A program made the translations under genes and the position numbers. A stretch of DNA of 64,000 bases from positions 75,116,643-75,180,642 of the forward strand of contig OX377202.1 in assembly GCA_947396885.1 (NCBI GenBank), written 5' to 3'. Below, in pieces: positions 44,803 to 56,903 of this stretch (its first letter is position 1; each line of letters opens with the position of its first letter). The stretch is from Heligmosomoides polygyrus polygyrus (taxonomy: Eukaryota; Nematoda; Chromadorea; Rhabditida; Heligmosomidae). Below the pieces are notes generated by a model that was given only the letters and a program-made list of their open reading frames with translations, was not told where the DNA came from and made no database searches.

Positions 44803-45257
44803 AAGTAGAATGAGTGACGCATCCCAGAAGGGATTGAGTAACGCCGTCCTTTATCCTTTATATTATGCTCCTTTGCAATACCCGTCCTAAAGACTTCATG
44901 CATAGATCTCCCTCATCAGTTTTGCTAAGCACTGGAAGTGCTGCCATACAAACCAGAGCACTGCCTGTTTCTTCGCGAGGATGGCCTACTTAAGCATCGT
45001 TGTGATAGTTTTATTCACAAAGTTATGGAAGCCATGGTGAACCAAGAGTAATGAATTTCGTTCCCTGGTAATGGTAAAACGAGCATAGAAAGGAAGGCAA
45101 CTTTTAGGTGATCTTGGCCGGCAGTGGAGCTCGCCTGATCCTGACCGCTTCGTTGCATCTGCAAACTTCTTCGACGGCAATATATAAAGGATAGAGGAAA
45201 AGGACAGGCAGCATTGGTGATTCCTTTTTGGGGATGCGCCACGCATTCTACTTCTTT

Positions 45258-45486
45258 AGGACATCATGGAGGCAATCTGAATACATGCTTAGCCTAACAA
45301 TTAATTGTAGTGGCAAACCCATAAGAAACTCTGTGCTTCGCCCTTCCTAGACAAGTTTGGTACAGGCTTACCAACCACGTATGAATGGAGAGCTTGGTTA
45401 GCCTAGGCGGGGAATCCGAACCAAAGTACTCATTCGGAGTGCAGACGACAACCGGCTCCTCCTTCGACTGCGCTACCACACCGTGA
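45258..45486 (-). repeat. tRNA-derived SINE (family A), copy 2
   Basis: On the minus strand: TGGTAGCGCAGTCGAAGG (A box), GGTTCGGATTCCCC (B box), CTAACCAAGCTCTCCATTCA, GCCACTACAATTAATTGTTA and ATTCAGATTGCCTCCATGAT. The clearest tRNA-like head of the three copies. Confidence 0.82.
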
Positions 45487-46821
45487 GCAAGGAATGCATC
45501 TATGAATCAGTGTCTCCTCTTTTTTCAGTCGAAGAGGCAAGAGAATTCTGAAGATTAGCATGTCAAATGAGAAATCTATATTTTTGAAGTTCAAAAATTG
45601 TACTAAATTCAAGCGTGATCACCAACAGATAGACTCCTCATCTAACAGGGCTGCTTTGTTTCAAGGCTGCTCCATGATCAAATTTGCAGTGGAGCTCTGC
45701 TTTATCGCCCAGAAACTAGCCAATGTCCAGTGTTTCTCTCTATGCCGGACGAGTGGATGATCCCTCTCGATCCTCGTTACGCTTCGGTACCTCGCGAATG
45801 CCCATTGCGCAAATCCTCAACCGCATTCTGGTTCCGCTCCGGTTTGGAGCATCATCGCCGCCAGCATCAGCTGCTGCGGCTTCTGCGGCTAGTTCGCGTG
45901 GTTTCGACCGCGTCTCGGCGCCTCTCTCGTCCGTTCCAAAAACGCGCCGCCGCTTCCGTCGTGAGGCCTTCAAACCCGCCGCGAAGGCCTTCGTCCTGGC
46001 ACCTCGCCTGGGAGATGATCTCTCATTCGCTTCGCATCCTTCGCATTTCAATATCCAGACGCGCTGAATTCTCGAGGACCCGAGTCCAAAAACCTCTGCG
46101 TTGCACTTTATTTCATACAACTGAACATTTTGAAGAATTTTAGCATTCCGAAGTTGAGGAATAAGCCCTGTTGACTCTGAAATGCAGTTCCTCCTCAGAA
46201 GACTTTGAGAGCCACATCATACAGCGTAAACGTGTGGCTGAAGACTCAAGACTTTAATCATCTCTATTATATATTGCTGTGAATACATCGTGGAGCGAAA
46301 CAAAGAAGAATTGACTACAGAGTTCACGCTGCTTGTTGTAGCCCTCTCTCACCTTCGCTGACCCTTGGCCAAAATTTGCCGCAGAGAATAAGGTTTATGA
46401 AGCAGAGGCGTGCAATCAAGCAGTTTCTCGCGCCGCGTCATTTTCTACACGGTTTGAAATCTTATACCTAGTTTTCGCTTCCTGTTCCATGAAAGGGTCG
46501 TAGGTAACCCCTCTGACCAACAGGCTAACAGCCAGTTGTTGTGATTTCAAGTGAGCTGGACTTTATGCAGCGACTGTCGCTGTGCCATTCTGGTTTTCAG
46601 CGTCATGTTCTCCACATGATTGTTATTTGGGTGTCGGCGAAATCGGTTTAAGGAGCTAATACCTCAGAACCTGTTTCGGGTACAATTTCTCGCGCACTGA
46701 GGGAATGCTCCAACTGAGTTCTTCCAAACCCGCGCTACGATGTTATTCTCGAACTATTTGTCTTCACGAGGATATTGATGGCGCAACAGGCGACTTTTTC
46801 CTTTACATGGGTTTATTTCAG
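45487..46821. other. Intergenic with GC-rich block
   Basis: 45760-46060 is CpG-rich and open in two plus frames and one minus frame at once. That pattern reflects base composition, so no gene is called. Confidence 0.45.
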
Positions 46822-46898
46822 GCTCGGTTCCGCTAAAGTCAGGAAGACATTCCATACATTCGGAACCCGCGAAATGGTGCATGCCCTGTACGATAACT
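46822..46898 (+). CDS. Possible exon, unknown product
   Basis: A strong nematode acceptor (GGTTTATTTCAG) and a good donor (AACT|GTATGT) bracket 77 bases. One frame reads LGSAKVRKTFHTFGTREM then VHALYDN, the other SVPLKSGRHSIHSEPAKW. I do not recognise either, and no linked exon was found. Confidence 0.3.
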
Positions 46899-48480
46899 GT
46901 ATGTAGAGCATTGGCATTTGAGTCATCTGCTCTCGCAAATCATTGCATGGGTCAAGTTCGCTCTAGCAATTCCCTCACGATGTTATGAACATGGTTGGCT
47001 GTTTTCTGGCTCTCGAAGTTCTCTGGCGGTATGAACAGTATGAACATTTTCAACGGTTTCGAAGAATTTTTTAAGCGGAAAACAAATAGGCCCATCACAC
47101 CTCGCACTACCGAGCTGAGCAGTGCTCTTCTTGACTACCGGCTCGAAGGAAGTTCCCCTTTGCGAAAACGAAAGTGTGGAAACGACTCCTCGTCTACAAA
47201 GATAGTAGTGTTTTCTACCAAAGTAGGCGTAAAAGGTTCCGCACCCTTATCATCGAACCTTATGTCGTGAGTTCCAACTTTGTCGATGTTTGACTCCATT
47301 TCTGATTCTGCCTTGCACTCTAATCCCGCACACCTGAGTACTATAGTGGCAGACTTTTCCTAAATTTTCTTCTCGGCTAGTGTATTGGCACATCATTCGG
47401 CTGCCGATTTTCCACCATGCGCATGGCTACAGCTTTCACAGGAGCAAGGATCATTATGCTGCGCTAAAGTAAAACGTTACAGCTGACTCGAACTGTTGGG
47501 CGCCAACACGCCTTTATGGTGCAATCCATGCAATCAGGATGGAAGTTGAATGCAGCAGAAACTTCCAAAAATAGCTTTGCTTCCCAAAGTTTCTCAAAAT
47601 TTTCCAGATCTACTTAAATATACAACGTGCTTGTTTTACCAACTGCGGAACATTGAAAGTGCACAATTTTCGCACCTAACAAGGGAAGTGACTGTGGTAT
47701 CATAATAAGGTAAAAGGGGAGGGTCTGAAACTAAAAACAAACCCGAAAATGTTTGTCGAAGCAACACTAGAACGGCTACAAACGCTCGCAAGTGAAGGAG
47801 AGGCGATCACTCTACCGTAGAAAAACACAAGCTCACCACCTGCACAGGTAGTCGATCCATGCTTGTAGAATGCAACCGAATGAGTACAGGGCTCAAACGC
47901 TGACCTCCTTTAACTCCTCCTACATTTGCTCGCCGATGGATTTATAGCTAATATAATTAGATGTTATTAATAAATCATTACTGAGTTAATAATTATTTAA
48001 AATTATTTTATCTAAATGTAATATAGAATATTTTATAGGACTAATTTAATTGTACAGTGCTCAACGGTCTTTTGAAAGACATAGATCTCCTTTTAAAGGG
48101 CTGGGCTAAGATGATACACTTCACCTGATAACCTTATCGCACTTATTGGGGAAGGTCAACTAAAAAAATCTAGGAAAACTATATCAAATTTTCTTGAGCA
48201 AATAATTATTCTAACAAACTATGACAACAGCTTATTTTCAGCAGTCTTTTAAAAAATTTGATGAACGTGTGCATACGTCCTTTTGTCCTTTATAGGCATG
48301 TTAGATCGCTGGCTTAGCATGACGTGTTAGTCTTTTCATTATAACTCCACGTTCCACTTTTCCATTTTGAGCTTCTGTGTTACTTGGTAACATTTTCTAC
48401 ATTTTTCATTTTCTAACTTCTTGTACGCTGTTTTCGCATGATTATCCAGCCATACAACAATCCAGCCAGAAGTCGCGACT
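46899..48480. other. Intergenic, no supported gene
   Basis: An open frame at 46995-47270 is unrecognised. 47940-48060 is very AT-rich. Confidence 0.45.
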
Positions 48481-48539
48481 TGCGTCTTTGAGAGCTAGAA
48501 GCCTTTAGTAAACGGATTTAACCTCGGAATGACATCGAT

Positions 48540-49130
48540 TTTATTGCCAGGAACCAAAGAGCGGAATTATAGAAAGTATTCGCGCTGGGTGCTCACCAGC
48601 TGAAATAATTCGACTCTTCGGGTACCTGAGATCAACCGTTTACGATTGTGGCCAGGAACAATGCTTCTGAGAAGTCTGAGGAAGGGGACGCATACCGGAG
48701 CAAAATGTGCCACAAGTGTTCACGTCTTAGGTGTTGTGTACAATGAGGGTGATGTCATGCCGCCGTATTTCTTTGAGAGAGTACAAACTGTCACTAAAGA
48801 GATTTATCTGCGAGTTTTGCAGACTGTAGTGGAACCGTGGGTTGTTGTGGCAGCCTCAGAGAAACCTTATGTCTTCCATCAGGACGGCGCATCGGCTCAC
48901 ACGAGCCATTTACTCCAAAACTGGCTATCCGATAATTTGGATATGTTCTGGTCAAAAGAATTCAGGCCCCCGAATAGTCTGGATTTGAATCCCCGCATTT
49001 GCTTGGGGCGCGAGGGTTGTTGACAAAACGAGACTACCTAATGTCCATCTCTGCGCACCGCTATTGAAGCAGCATTCACAAATATGGACCGCGCTCTTTT
49101 AGGAGCGATAGCTGATAGATGACTGCAGAT
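48540..49130 (+). mobile_element. maT-like (Tc1/mariner) transposon, internally deleted
   Basis: A helix-turn-helix piece (IIESIRAGCSPAEIIRLFGY, then TVYD) comes first. It jumps almost directly to SVHVLGVVYNEGDVMPPYFF, PYVFHQDGASAHTS (second catalytic aspartate) and NSLDLNP. The stretch with the first catalytic aspartate is missing, so about 100 residues were deleted. In maT-type enzymes the last aspartate follows DLNP by a few residues (DD37D); here an indel right after DLNP destroys it. Terminal repeats were not identified. The element is dead. Confidence 0.8.
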
Positions 49131-49776
49131 CTACCTCTCCGTTAGCACATGCCCAATGGGTCGTGAGTTTCCTGAGATGTGGTGCCGTGGTTATTATGAT
49201 CTTATACCTTGTTTGTGTTGTGTGTTACTCTGTCATGCTTAGTGAGTCATTATGCCTGCTCTTTGTTTTTGTGTTTTAGGCGGTTATTCAAAACTTAAGT
49301 ACAGAGGAGCCTATGCAACCATCATGGATGTTTCCTTATCTTATCCTTATGTTTTCTTTATATATATATTATATATAGCTTTATTCTTGACATTGATACA
49401 GTGTACTACTGCAAGTTCGGTTTGATTATCTCAGTTACTATGGAAGCAACATCGAATGGGAGCGTAATGAAGTATGATCAGAATTAAGACCGGAGTTCTA
49501 GGTGTTTCCTTCTGTCTAGCTGCTCGAAAGCGATTTCCTTTCTCCATCGGAATCACACCATAGCTATACTGTTCGCCAAACACTGCATCCGAGTTTACAA
49601 TAAAATTATTAGCTTATGTTCCTTTCAGTTAATTCATATAACACTTTTTAGCTCATTACACGTTTTGTTTGTGGTTACAGTCTCTTTGTACTTAGATTTT
49701 TGAATTGCTGCAAAAGTCTAGGCCTTATCAAAGTTGCAGTGCATACTGACAACACACTTTTTTCAGTTTTTTTTAA
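49131..49776. other. Intergenic, no gene
   Basis: Remnants of the maT 3' region may extend to about 49300. Nothing further is recognised. Confidence 0.45.
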
Positions 49777-49820
49777 TTGGCGCACGTTGTGCTCAAATAA
49801 ATAAATAAACAAATAAATGA
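49777..49820 (+). repeat. LINE 3' end with (AAAT)n tail, copy 3
   Basis: GGCGCACGTTGTGCTCAAAT runs into an AAAT tail with two substitutions. Resembles the ends at 4.2 and 23.1 kb. Confidence 0.6.
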
Positions 49821-50730
49821 ATAGCTTCAAGCCAAGGATGGAGGCGGTTATAGTGTTTGGCGGAGGAAATATTGAGCAATTCTACATTTAAGATATTTTT
49901 CTAATATTTGAGTGTAAAAGATTTTTTCATTTCATTTGTATTTTTTGTTAATAAATTTGTAAGAAAAGCGAAGGAAGGATTAGTTTGCATGGATCTTAAC
50001 GCCGCACCTGTATTCATTCACGGACTGTTTTGCAAAGTAGTTACCGGCATTCTTCTGCTTTAAAAACAATGCGCTCTTAAAACATATAACAGGAGACTCA
50101 CCAAGATCAAGGGTCCCATTTTGTGAGTCCACCTGAAATTTAAGGAACGCTAGGTACTGCTCTGGTCCTGTGTATTGATGGCGAGGCCTTCTAGGAATCT
50201 ACAGGTGTACTTTGAGCACCCTTCTTTAATTCTCTCCTCTCGAAAACTACAATCAAGACATTACCGCCGGTCTGTTCTGTTCAGCAGTTTCAAGCACGAC
50301 CCCTAGAAGGTGATCGTGAGCATACTCCTTTAGGACCTATGTTTAGGTTTGCTATGCTACGTCTCCATGGTAGAAAACATGCACATGGCTATCTTCTATT
50401 TCAAGGATTTTTGTTCTGCTCTCAAAAATTTATCGTTGACTTTAACAACCTCTATCTGTAAGGATAGGATCGGCAGCGTAGCCTTCTCATTGTTTAAAAC
50501 AACCTGACCTGCTTTACGGACATTTGGATAATTAGATCACGACCATGGCCAGCGATTGAAGGAGTTAAAATTCTCAAGTTTTCGAGAGAAAGGTGTGTTA
50601 TGATGCGTAAGCGTGATCACTGAGACCGACCGCTGCATTGTCGGGTGGGGCGGCCCTTGAACGTCTTCATGTCAATTATGGTCAGTTCTGTTGGGTCTTA
50701 CTTATGGTTAGATTGCGCTTCGTATAAATG
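49821..50730. other. Intergenic, no gene
   Basis: Nothing recognised. Confidence 0.5.
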
Positions 50731-50787
50731 AGCAGAGGAGGAATTCTTTATAGAATGCTCCATTCTATAAAGAATTCCTCCTCTGCT
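50731..50787. repeat. Exact 27 bp palindrome with 3 bp loop
   Basis: AGCAGAGGAGGAATTCTTTA plus TAGAATG, then CTC, then the exact reverse complement. No mismatch over 27 pairs. The loop is too short for a microRNA precursor. Confidence 0.95.
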
Positions 50788-52552
50788 GTGCCTTCAACAC
50801 CTCTTGCAATAGGAGCACGTTACAATAGAGATAGGAGTAAGAGGTACACCAACGAATTGGTGAATTCAAAATCTCTGATCAGGGTTTCAAAGTAGAGACT
50901 GATCATAACCTCAAGTCGAGGCTAACATGAGCTTTAAACTAAGCTTTAAGCTTTAACTAATCTCGGATCCATTTCTTTATTTATTTATAACTGCAGCTTA
51001 GTGCTCTCACAAAACAGGGAAATGGCAAACAAAATGACAATCCTGCACAACCCTGGCAACCTAACGAGGAAACAACAATGTAAGACGAGCGTAGTCTCAC
51101 TATACCTTGCAATTTCTTTATTTTTAAGTGTTCTGTAGTATTCACAAGCTCTGATACGAGGAACCCAACCCAACGAATGGCAATAACATGAGAGTGACAG
51201 TAATAAGTAATTTGATCCGGTCATACGTAAGCCTTCATTACACTTCCATTCGATGTTGCTTCCATAGAAACTATGTCAGCCCAATCGACTAGCAATAAAA
51301 TATGTTTGAAGGTAAAGACTCATGTGATATAAGTGTAAGATAATGTGTTAGGTAAGAAGTTATGGGTGGCGAATGAGATGGATGGCAAATATGCTATTTT
51401 CGCCAACAAAGTGTGTTTTCTATAAGGTCGAGACTGTTCCTCAGAATCGAATCAGGCCTACATATTTAAATGCCCCTTTGTAGAACACAAACTTATGCAA
51501 CGCGGAGATTTAGGAGAGAAAATGTGGAGAAAATCTAAAGAGCGGGAAGAATTCGCAGGTTCAATCAATACATTCTTGCCCAAGCTGATAAGCACAAAAT
51601 GACTTCAGATATTCTCCCAAATTTACGCCACATCGTCCACTGCTACAAGGAGTTTACAGAGATATTGAACAGTTACATATTGCGCCAATGCTTACGGCTA
51701 AAAACACGTAGTGGCTCTAGAAGAGCTCTCGAGGAATCAAGGAATTTTAAAAATTGTACTTCGGGTTAGTAGCCTTATATCTCTTATTAGGCTATAGATA
51801 ATTCGTACTACTAAGCAGGAACAACATTTTTGTCTCGTGTGAGCTAAAAGATGGCGTTACAGCTGGGAACAAAGCATGCAACCAGTTCAGGCCAATCCTC
51901 ATAACGTCATAACGATGCTTCACTGCCTTAGAAGTGCTTCTGACTTTCACTGAGTTAGCTGAAACAGTTGCCTCACAAGGTGTCTTGCGTATTTCTGTAA
52001 GGACAGAATTTAACCACCAGCTCTAGTCAGAAACACATTGTCCAAGAAGTGTTGTCTTCTTTATGGTCACATATGGAAATATTACAGCTCCTAAGAAGGA
52101 CTAGTCGTGCTGGGAGCCTTTCCGAGAGTTTGAAAGATGGGAATTTGAAAGTTTTGTGGATATACATCGATATTGTTCAGGTAGACATATTTAGAAGCAC
52201 ACTCCAATAACTCAGCTTAAGAATCTTTGGCTGCGAAGGACGAAGCAAATGGCCCAAGTCTTCGAGCACCTCCATGAAGAGGAAGTGGTTCAGAAGATCT
52301 TGAAATTAGAAAGAGGGAGTGAAATTGGGAGGTCCCTCTGCTTTGTCTTCGAAAGACATTGCCTTAGAAGGACCGCACGTTGTTTTTCTGTTATATTCTG
52401 GGCGCCATTTGTGACTGCCGCCTTAATATACTTTTTGACGCGTTGAGTACAAAATAATTATGTATTACTTGTTGTTACCGGCTTTCGCTCAAGCATGCTC
52501 GCTTCGCTCAAGAAACTGTTATTTTTCTGAAAAGAAAAAGAAAAAGTTCTCG
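50788..52552. other. Intergenic with unrecognised open frame
   Basis: 51539-51769 on the plus strand is open for 76 codons, with RFNQYILAQADKHKMTSD and LRHIVHCYKEFTEILNS. It looks protein-like but matches no family I know, and splice sites are unclear. 52249-52446 is another plain open frame. Neither is called a gene. Confidence 0.35.
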
Positions 52553-52792
52553 AGCAGCTTCTTGTCCCAAGTTCCCGTCACCGTCAGCACTTGTTTTGGA
52601 ACAAAGGAAGGATAATGCGTATTTAGTTCAAATCATTTTCAAAGCCACCGAAGAATCTTCTTAGAAAATTTTCCTGGAACATTCTTCGGTAGCCTAGAGC
52701 TTTGAAAACTGATTTGAACTAAATACGCATCATCTTTCATTTGTTCCAAAACAAGTGCTAACGATGGCGGGAACTTGGGTGCAAAAAGCTGC
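52553..52792. repeat. Long hairpin, arms of about 105 bp
   Basis: The arms share CCAAGTTCCCG, AGCACTTGTTTTGGAACAAA and ATGCGTATTTAGTTCAAATC, then TTTCAAAGC and ACCGAAGAAT. The unpaired centre is about 20 bases. Arm similarity is high, so this is a recent inverted duplication or a MITE. Confidence 0.88.
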
Positions 52793-55363
52793 CCTTTGCA
52801 TCCGGAAGGAGTTGTAGGAATCGAACCGGACTCGCATCTTCTTGCTTCCTCTCCAAGGTCCACTCTAATTGCATGTCAATTATGACGAGCAAAAACTCCT
52901 CTCGGTGTTCCAGCCATTAGGAATTCTTGTCCGAGTGACGCAGCGGTTTTGTTCTGACCAACATTCCCAATCTAATCTCCCCACATGTTGAAGTGGGCAA
53001 GGCAAGAAATAGAGGTCTTCTCTAGTGTTCTCCAGCGTTTGCTCTTATACGGAAAAGATCGAAAGAAACCCGCATCCTGTTCATTCGTAGTTGGTTGCGG
53101 AAGTTGTCAACTACATGGATTTTGTTTGATTCTCGTTCCAATCTGCTACGAACTTCTCTTCCATTGTTTTGTTGAGAAAAACCAACGCTGCATCGCGATG
53201 GCTCTCAGACAATTTTCATGACTTTCAATATCTAAATATATGCTTATTTAAATGCGGAGCAAAGTGCTTACTAGTCCTTAAGAACAATAACTGTCGAAAG
53301 AGTTCTTGTACTGCTTCAACAACTTACTTACAGAACCGTGTATAGTGCATACCGTATCTCTATGAACTGTGATTGGTTGCTGCACACAAATTACTACGAC
53401 CAAGAAACTAAACTAAAGCATAAATAAAATGACAGATTATATACAATATGGTTTACACGAAATCCGTTTGGTTCTGAACGTGAAGAAGTTGGCATTTAGT
53501 AAAGCAATGGCTCGATTTGAATGTGTAGGCAAGACATTTTAGAAAGCTCGATGAAAGGAAAACACCTAGGAGTTCAATCTTATAAGACACCTTACATCTG
53601 AGCCGTAGTCCACTTGCAGGTGTTGGCCTGTAGGGCGTGTACAGCCAATGGCGTGTGCCGAGGGGCGGAATGAACGTTGTCGCAGCACCTCCAGCTGTGG
53701 AATTTCAGAATTTCACGACGGCGTCCGCACCTCATCAGCACGTGCTGCACCACCGCCCCCCTCCTCATTGACCAACCACAATCGAGGGCGGCACATGCTG
53801 CCCAGCGCCCGCGCAATCAATAAGGGGCGGAACCTAAGGCCCAGCTGCTACCGTTTTGTCCGAGGAGCATCAGTATATCATATTCGGGTCACACCTAGAC
53901 TTTACGCTTCCTCACTACCTCTCGTTGATGCCTCCACAGTAGCTGAATTTGTTAAACTGCATTTGGACGGATAGCGATGAATATTTATTTTTTCATGACG
54001 CATGTTAATGCGCTCAATACCAAAATCAATAAAAAATGATAAACGCAATAACCATAATTATATAAATAATACAACAATATAATAATACAAATAGGTAGTG
54101 TAAATATAGAATATAATAGATATATGAAAAACAATAATAAACATCCGGCCACATCCTCTCGCATTGTCGTTCTGAATTTGAGACATGAACTTCTCATTCC
54201 GATTTTGCTATGCAGTGTCGATTAACGCTGATCTTTCAAGGGTTCGTGGTCTGCTCAGTGTTCTCTGCGCTTGAGTATAGTCCAGAACGACATCAGGGTG
54301 CCCATCACTGTGCCTTTGTTGTCGAAGGCAAGGTACGCTGCACTCTCGGAGATCTCGCAGATAACACTGCAGTTCGCTAATGCGTCAGAAGTGCACTCGT
54401 TGTAAGCCGCGAGGTGTTGCGACTGTGACCTCGGGCTGTTGCGTGGACAATGCATTCGTCTTCGGCGGGAACTGGTTCCGAACTGTTTCGCAGCTGATCT
54501 GATCAGCTGCATTCAGACCGTTGAGCACCACCACCCTACGACGAAGCCCTTCATCAGACAACAGGATCTTTCCATGTGGAAACTTTTTGAAAGTATTGCT
54601 TCGAGAAGTGGTTGACCCGCCGAATGATTTTCCCCTAAATACTCGTTCTGGTATAATATTTTATCAACACCACCGTTTTCTTCAGCTTCTTATTTTTAGC
54701 GAAACAAAATATTCCGCTCAGAAGGAGGAGGTGTTTTAGCTTTTTAAAATCTTAGAAGTCATTCTGCCATATCCCCATCATTTTTAAGGGCGTGGGAGGT
54801 GCAGCCGGGGGAGTCGCCCAGTATTGCACTATTAATCAAGGTTTAAGATTAGGCTCCTGCCGAACCAACCACGGCTGCCATCCATCGATGAAATGGTATC
54901 AAACTTTTCTGGGACCGGTGAAAACTAATGGCCTGCCACCATCGCTGCATAAGCCAAATACACATCCAAATAGCAATAGCGAGATCGGACTGAAGTAGAG
55001 TGCAGTGCGCGTCTCACAACTGTGTTGATTAGCCTTGAATCGTTTATTATATCTCTTATTTCAACGGTTTTAATAGCAAATAGGTATGTCGATTATTTTC
55101 GACGCAAAGTGAGAAGAAGCGCCAATGTGCTATCTATAGGTTATTTCCCTTCATTTCTCCGCAGTTTCGCTCTTTCTCCCACACATTCTGTTACGACTCT
55201 TACTTAACAAGTACGCCTACGGGTTACCTGATTTGCAACACATTTAGATCTTCTGACAAGGGTCACAGATATGTTGTCTGATTAGGAACTTTTCTGTTTA
55301 GTTTGAATCATGAGAAATAGGCAACATTCGATTTCTTTTCCGCTAGTTTAGTTGAAACTTCAG
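52793..55363. other. Intergenic, several weak signals
   Basis: A minus-strand B-box-like GGTTCGATTCC near 52815 suggests a SINE remnant. 53830-53974 (plus) ends YRFVRGASVYHIRVTPRLYA and may be a LINE C-terminus. 54255-54512 (minus) is open without a match. None is firm. Confidence 0.35.
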
Positions 55364-55525
55364 GTGCCGGATTCATCAACGAATTGCAGCAGTCTAACAG
55401 AAAAATACAGCCGAAATCCCTGATAGCGCGGCAAAATATTTATCGCTTGATAAGCCACGCTATCAGGGATTTCGGCTGTGTTTTCTCGGTTAAATGGTTG
55501 TAGGTCGTTGATAAATCCGGCCCCA
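55364..55525. repeat. Hairpin MITE family D, copy 2
   Basis: Arms share CCGGATT(C/T)ATCAACGA, AATACAGCCGAAATCCCTGA and TAGCG with each other and with the copy at 37566-37743. The loop is about 30 bases. Confidence 0.85.
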
Positions 55526-56079
55526 GGTCTCTAAATCGCATATGATTTCTTAACCTATCCAATGTTCAAGGAATTCAACCTGCTGTTGGGCTAGTATGAG
55601 GATCTCTAATTGAAAATTTATCAAAGATTAGATATCGAAAGAAAGCTGCAAGAGCGTTCTTTGTGGTTTGTTGTTTACATGGTGTTGTTTACATTCACTT
55701 CATTCGCTTCCACATGCTTCTACTTGTGGCACAGAAGGACATCGTTCTCGATGCTTATTACTAACGAATGGACGAACGCTCTCTACGTGCATCTTCTACA
55801 AGTTTCTTTACCTTTTACAAGCTCCCCGAGGCAGACTATTAGACAAACTATTCTCAATATTAGCGACATGACCGGAGAGGAAACTACTGACAATTCCATA
55901 GAGCAGCGCTAGTTCATTCTTCTGGAGCGTTTCTTACGGCCGTAGGAGCTCAATAGAGCGGTTTTAAGGGATTGCTTTAGTACCAGTTCCGATGGTCAGT
56001 GGACATAGAGATTCATCAAATCAAGAGGTTAACATGTGTCTTTGGAAGAGTGCACCTCGAAGGAAAAAACCAGATTCCC
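55526..56079. other. Intergenic, no gene
   Basis: An open frame at 55610-55912 shows a hydrophobic stretch (LWFVVYMVLFTFTSFASTCF) but no splice context or family match. Confidence 0.35.
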
Positions 56080-56385
56080 CCACGAGAATACTGGACGCTG
56101 TGTACTCGCCACACTTCAGCGACTCGCCACAAGTTGGTGGTGTTTGACTGGACAATCACTCCACATCCACCGTATTCTCTTGTCATGATGCCCTCGAATT
56201 ATCATTTTACGGCGGATTGAAGTTGCTCGTGCTGGTACGCACCTTGGAGGGCTCAAAATCACCGACGCTGGACTTCACCAACTTTTTGACACCCACGCAG
56301 CAGCATTTTGGAGGTGTGCAATCGAATCTCGTCCTGTTCATTGAGCTGGTACTGCTGACTTTGCTGGTGAATATATTGTTGATTT
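56080..56385 (+). pseudogene. Mariner transposase remnant, C-terminus
   Basis: ITPHPPYS and MMPSNYHF correspond to the [17 protein letters not shown] block of mariner. After a stop and shift come AAFWRCAIESRPVH, AGTADFAGEYIVD, matching the FW..GIE.LP.RW..TVD..GEYI ending. Only the last third is left. Confidence 0.65.
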
Positions 56386-56739
56386 AGAAGTGCTAGGAAA
56401 GACAAGAATGAAAAATAATATAGCTGTATTCAATACAATTTAATGTTTAGAGAACGCATCATAATCGTTTTTATCTCAGCGGAATGCCATCACCTAATCG
56501 GCTCTTTTCCAAAACTCTTCGACATAGTGAGTCGAACAGTTGTCAGTTCAAAGAGCCTCTTGTGTGAATTTTGAAAGTAGATGCAAGGGATTCGCCGTTT
56601 TCTTCAAGGTTTCCTCGTTGTTGTATTGCTTGCCGGGGTCATCCTCTCAAACGGCTAAACAGAGATAGAAGTGTAAGAGACATTTCCCTGGTAAGCGCAT
56701 ACAACACTTGTGACTTCAGGATGCTTTAACGTATTTTAG
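56386..56739. other. Intergenic, no gene
   Basis: Nothing recognised. Confidence 0.5.
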
Positions 56740-56747
56740 TAGCATTC

Positions 56748-56903
56748 ATGCCCGTGGAGACGAAGGTGGTCTTCGTGTCACCCACGAAGAGAAAATATGC
56801 GGAGATATCTCTCAGCGACGAGGAACCGACAGGCTTCAACTTTTGCTTAAGGAAAACAGTAGAAGTTGGAGTTAGAGAAGAACTTGATTGGATGCTACAG
56901 TAG
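56748..56903 (+). CDS. Small open frame or terminal exon, 51 codons, unknown
   Basis: ATG at 56748 opens MPVETKVVFVSPTKRKYAEI, SLSDEEPTGFNFCLRK, TVEVGVREELDWMLQ and stops at 56901-56903. A splice acceptor (CGTATTTTAG) ends at 56739, in a phase that also reads AF into the methionine, so it could be a last exon. The mix of charged and hydrophobic residues and G/C-ending codons look coding. The family is not recognised. Confidence 0.35.
   Translation: MPVETKVVFVSPTKRKYAEISLSDEEPTGFNFCLRKTVEVGVREELDWMLQ

Noticed and set aside
45723..46143. Three overlapping frames, two plus and one minus
   Set aside because: CpG-rich DNA lacks stops in many frames; no frame is favoured and nothing is recognised.
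50731..50787. microRNA precursor
   Set aside because: A 3-base loop and full pairing do not match animal precursor shape.
53648..53974. Host gene ending VAEFVKLHLDG
   Set aside because: Only the last 45 residues look ordered and they more resemble a LINE C-terminus; too weak for either call.
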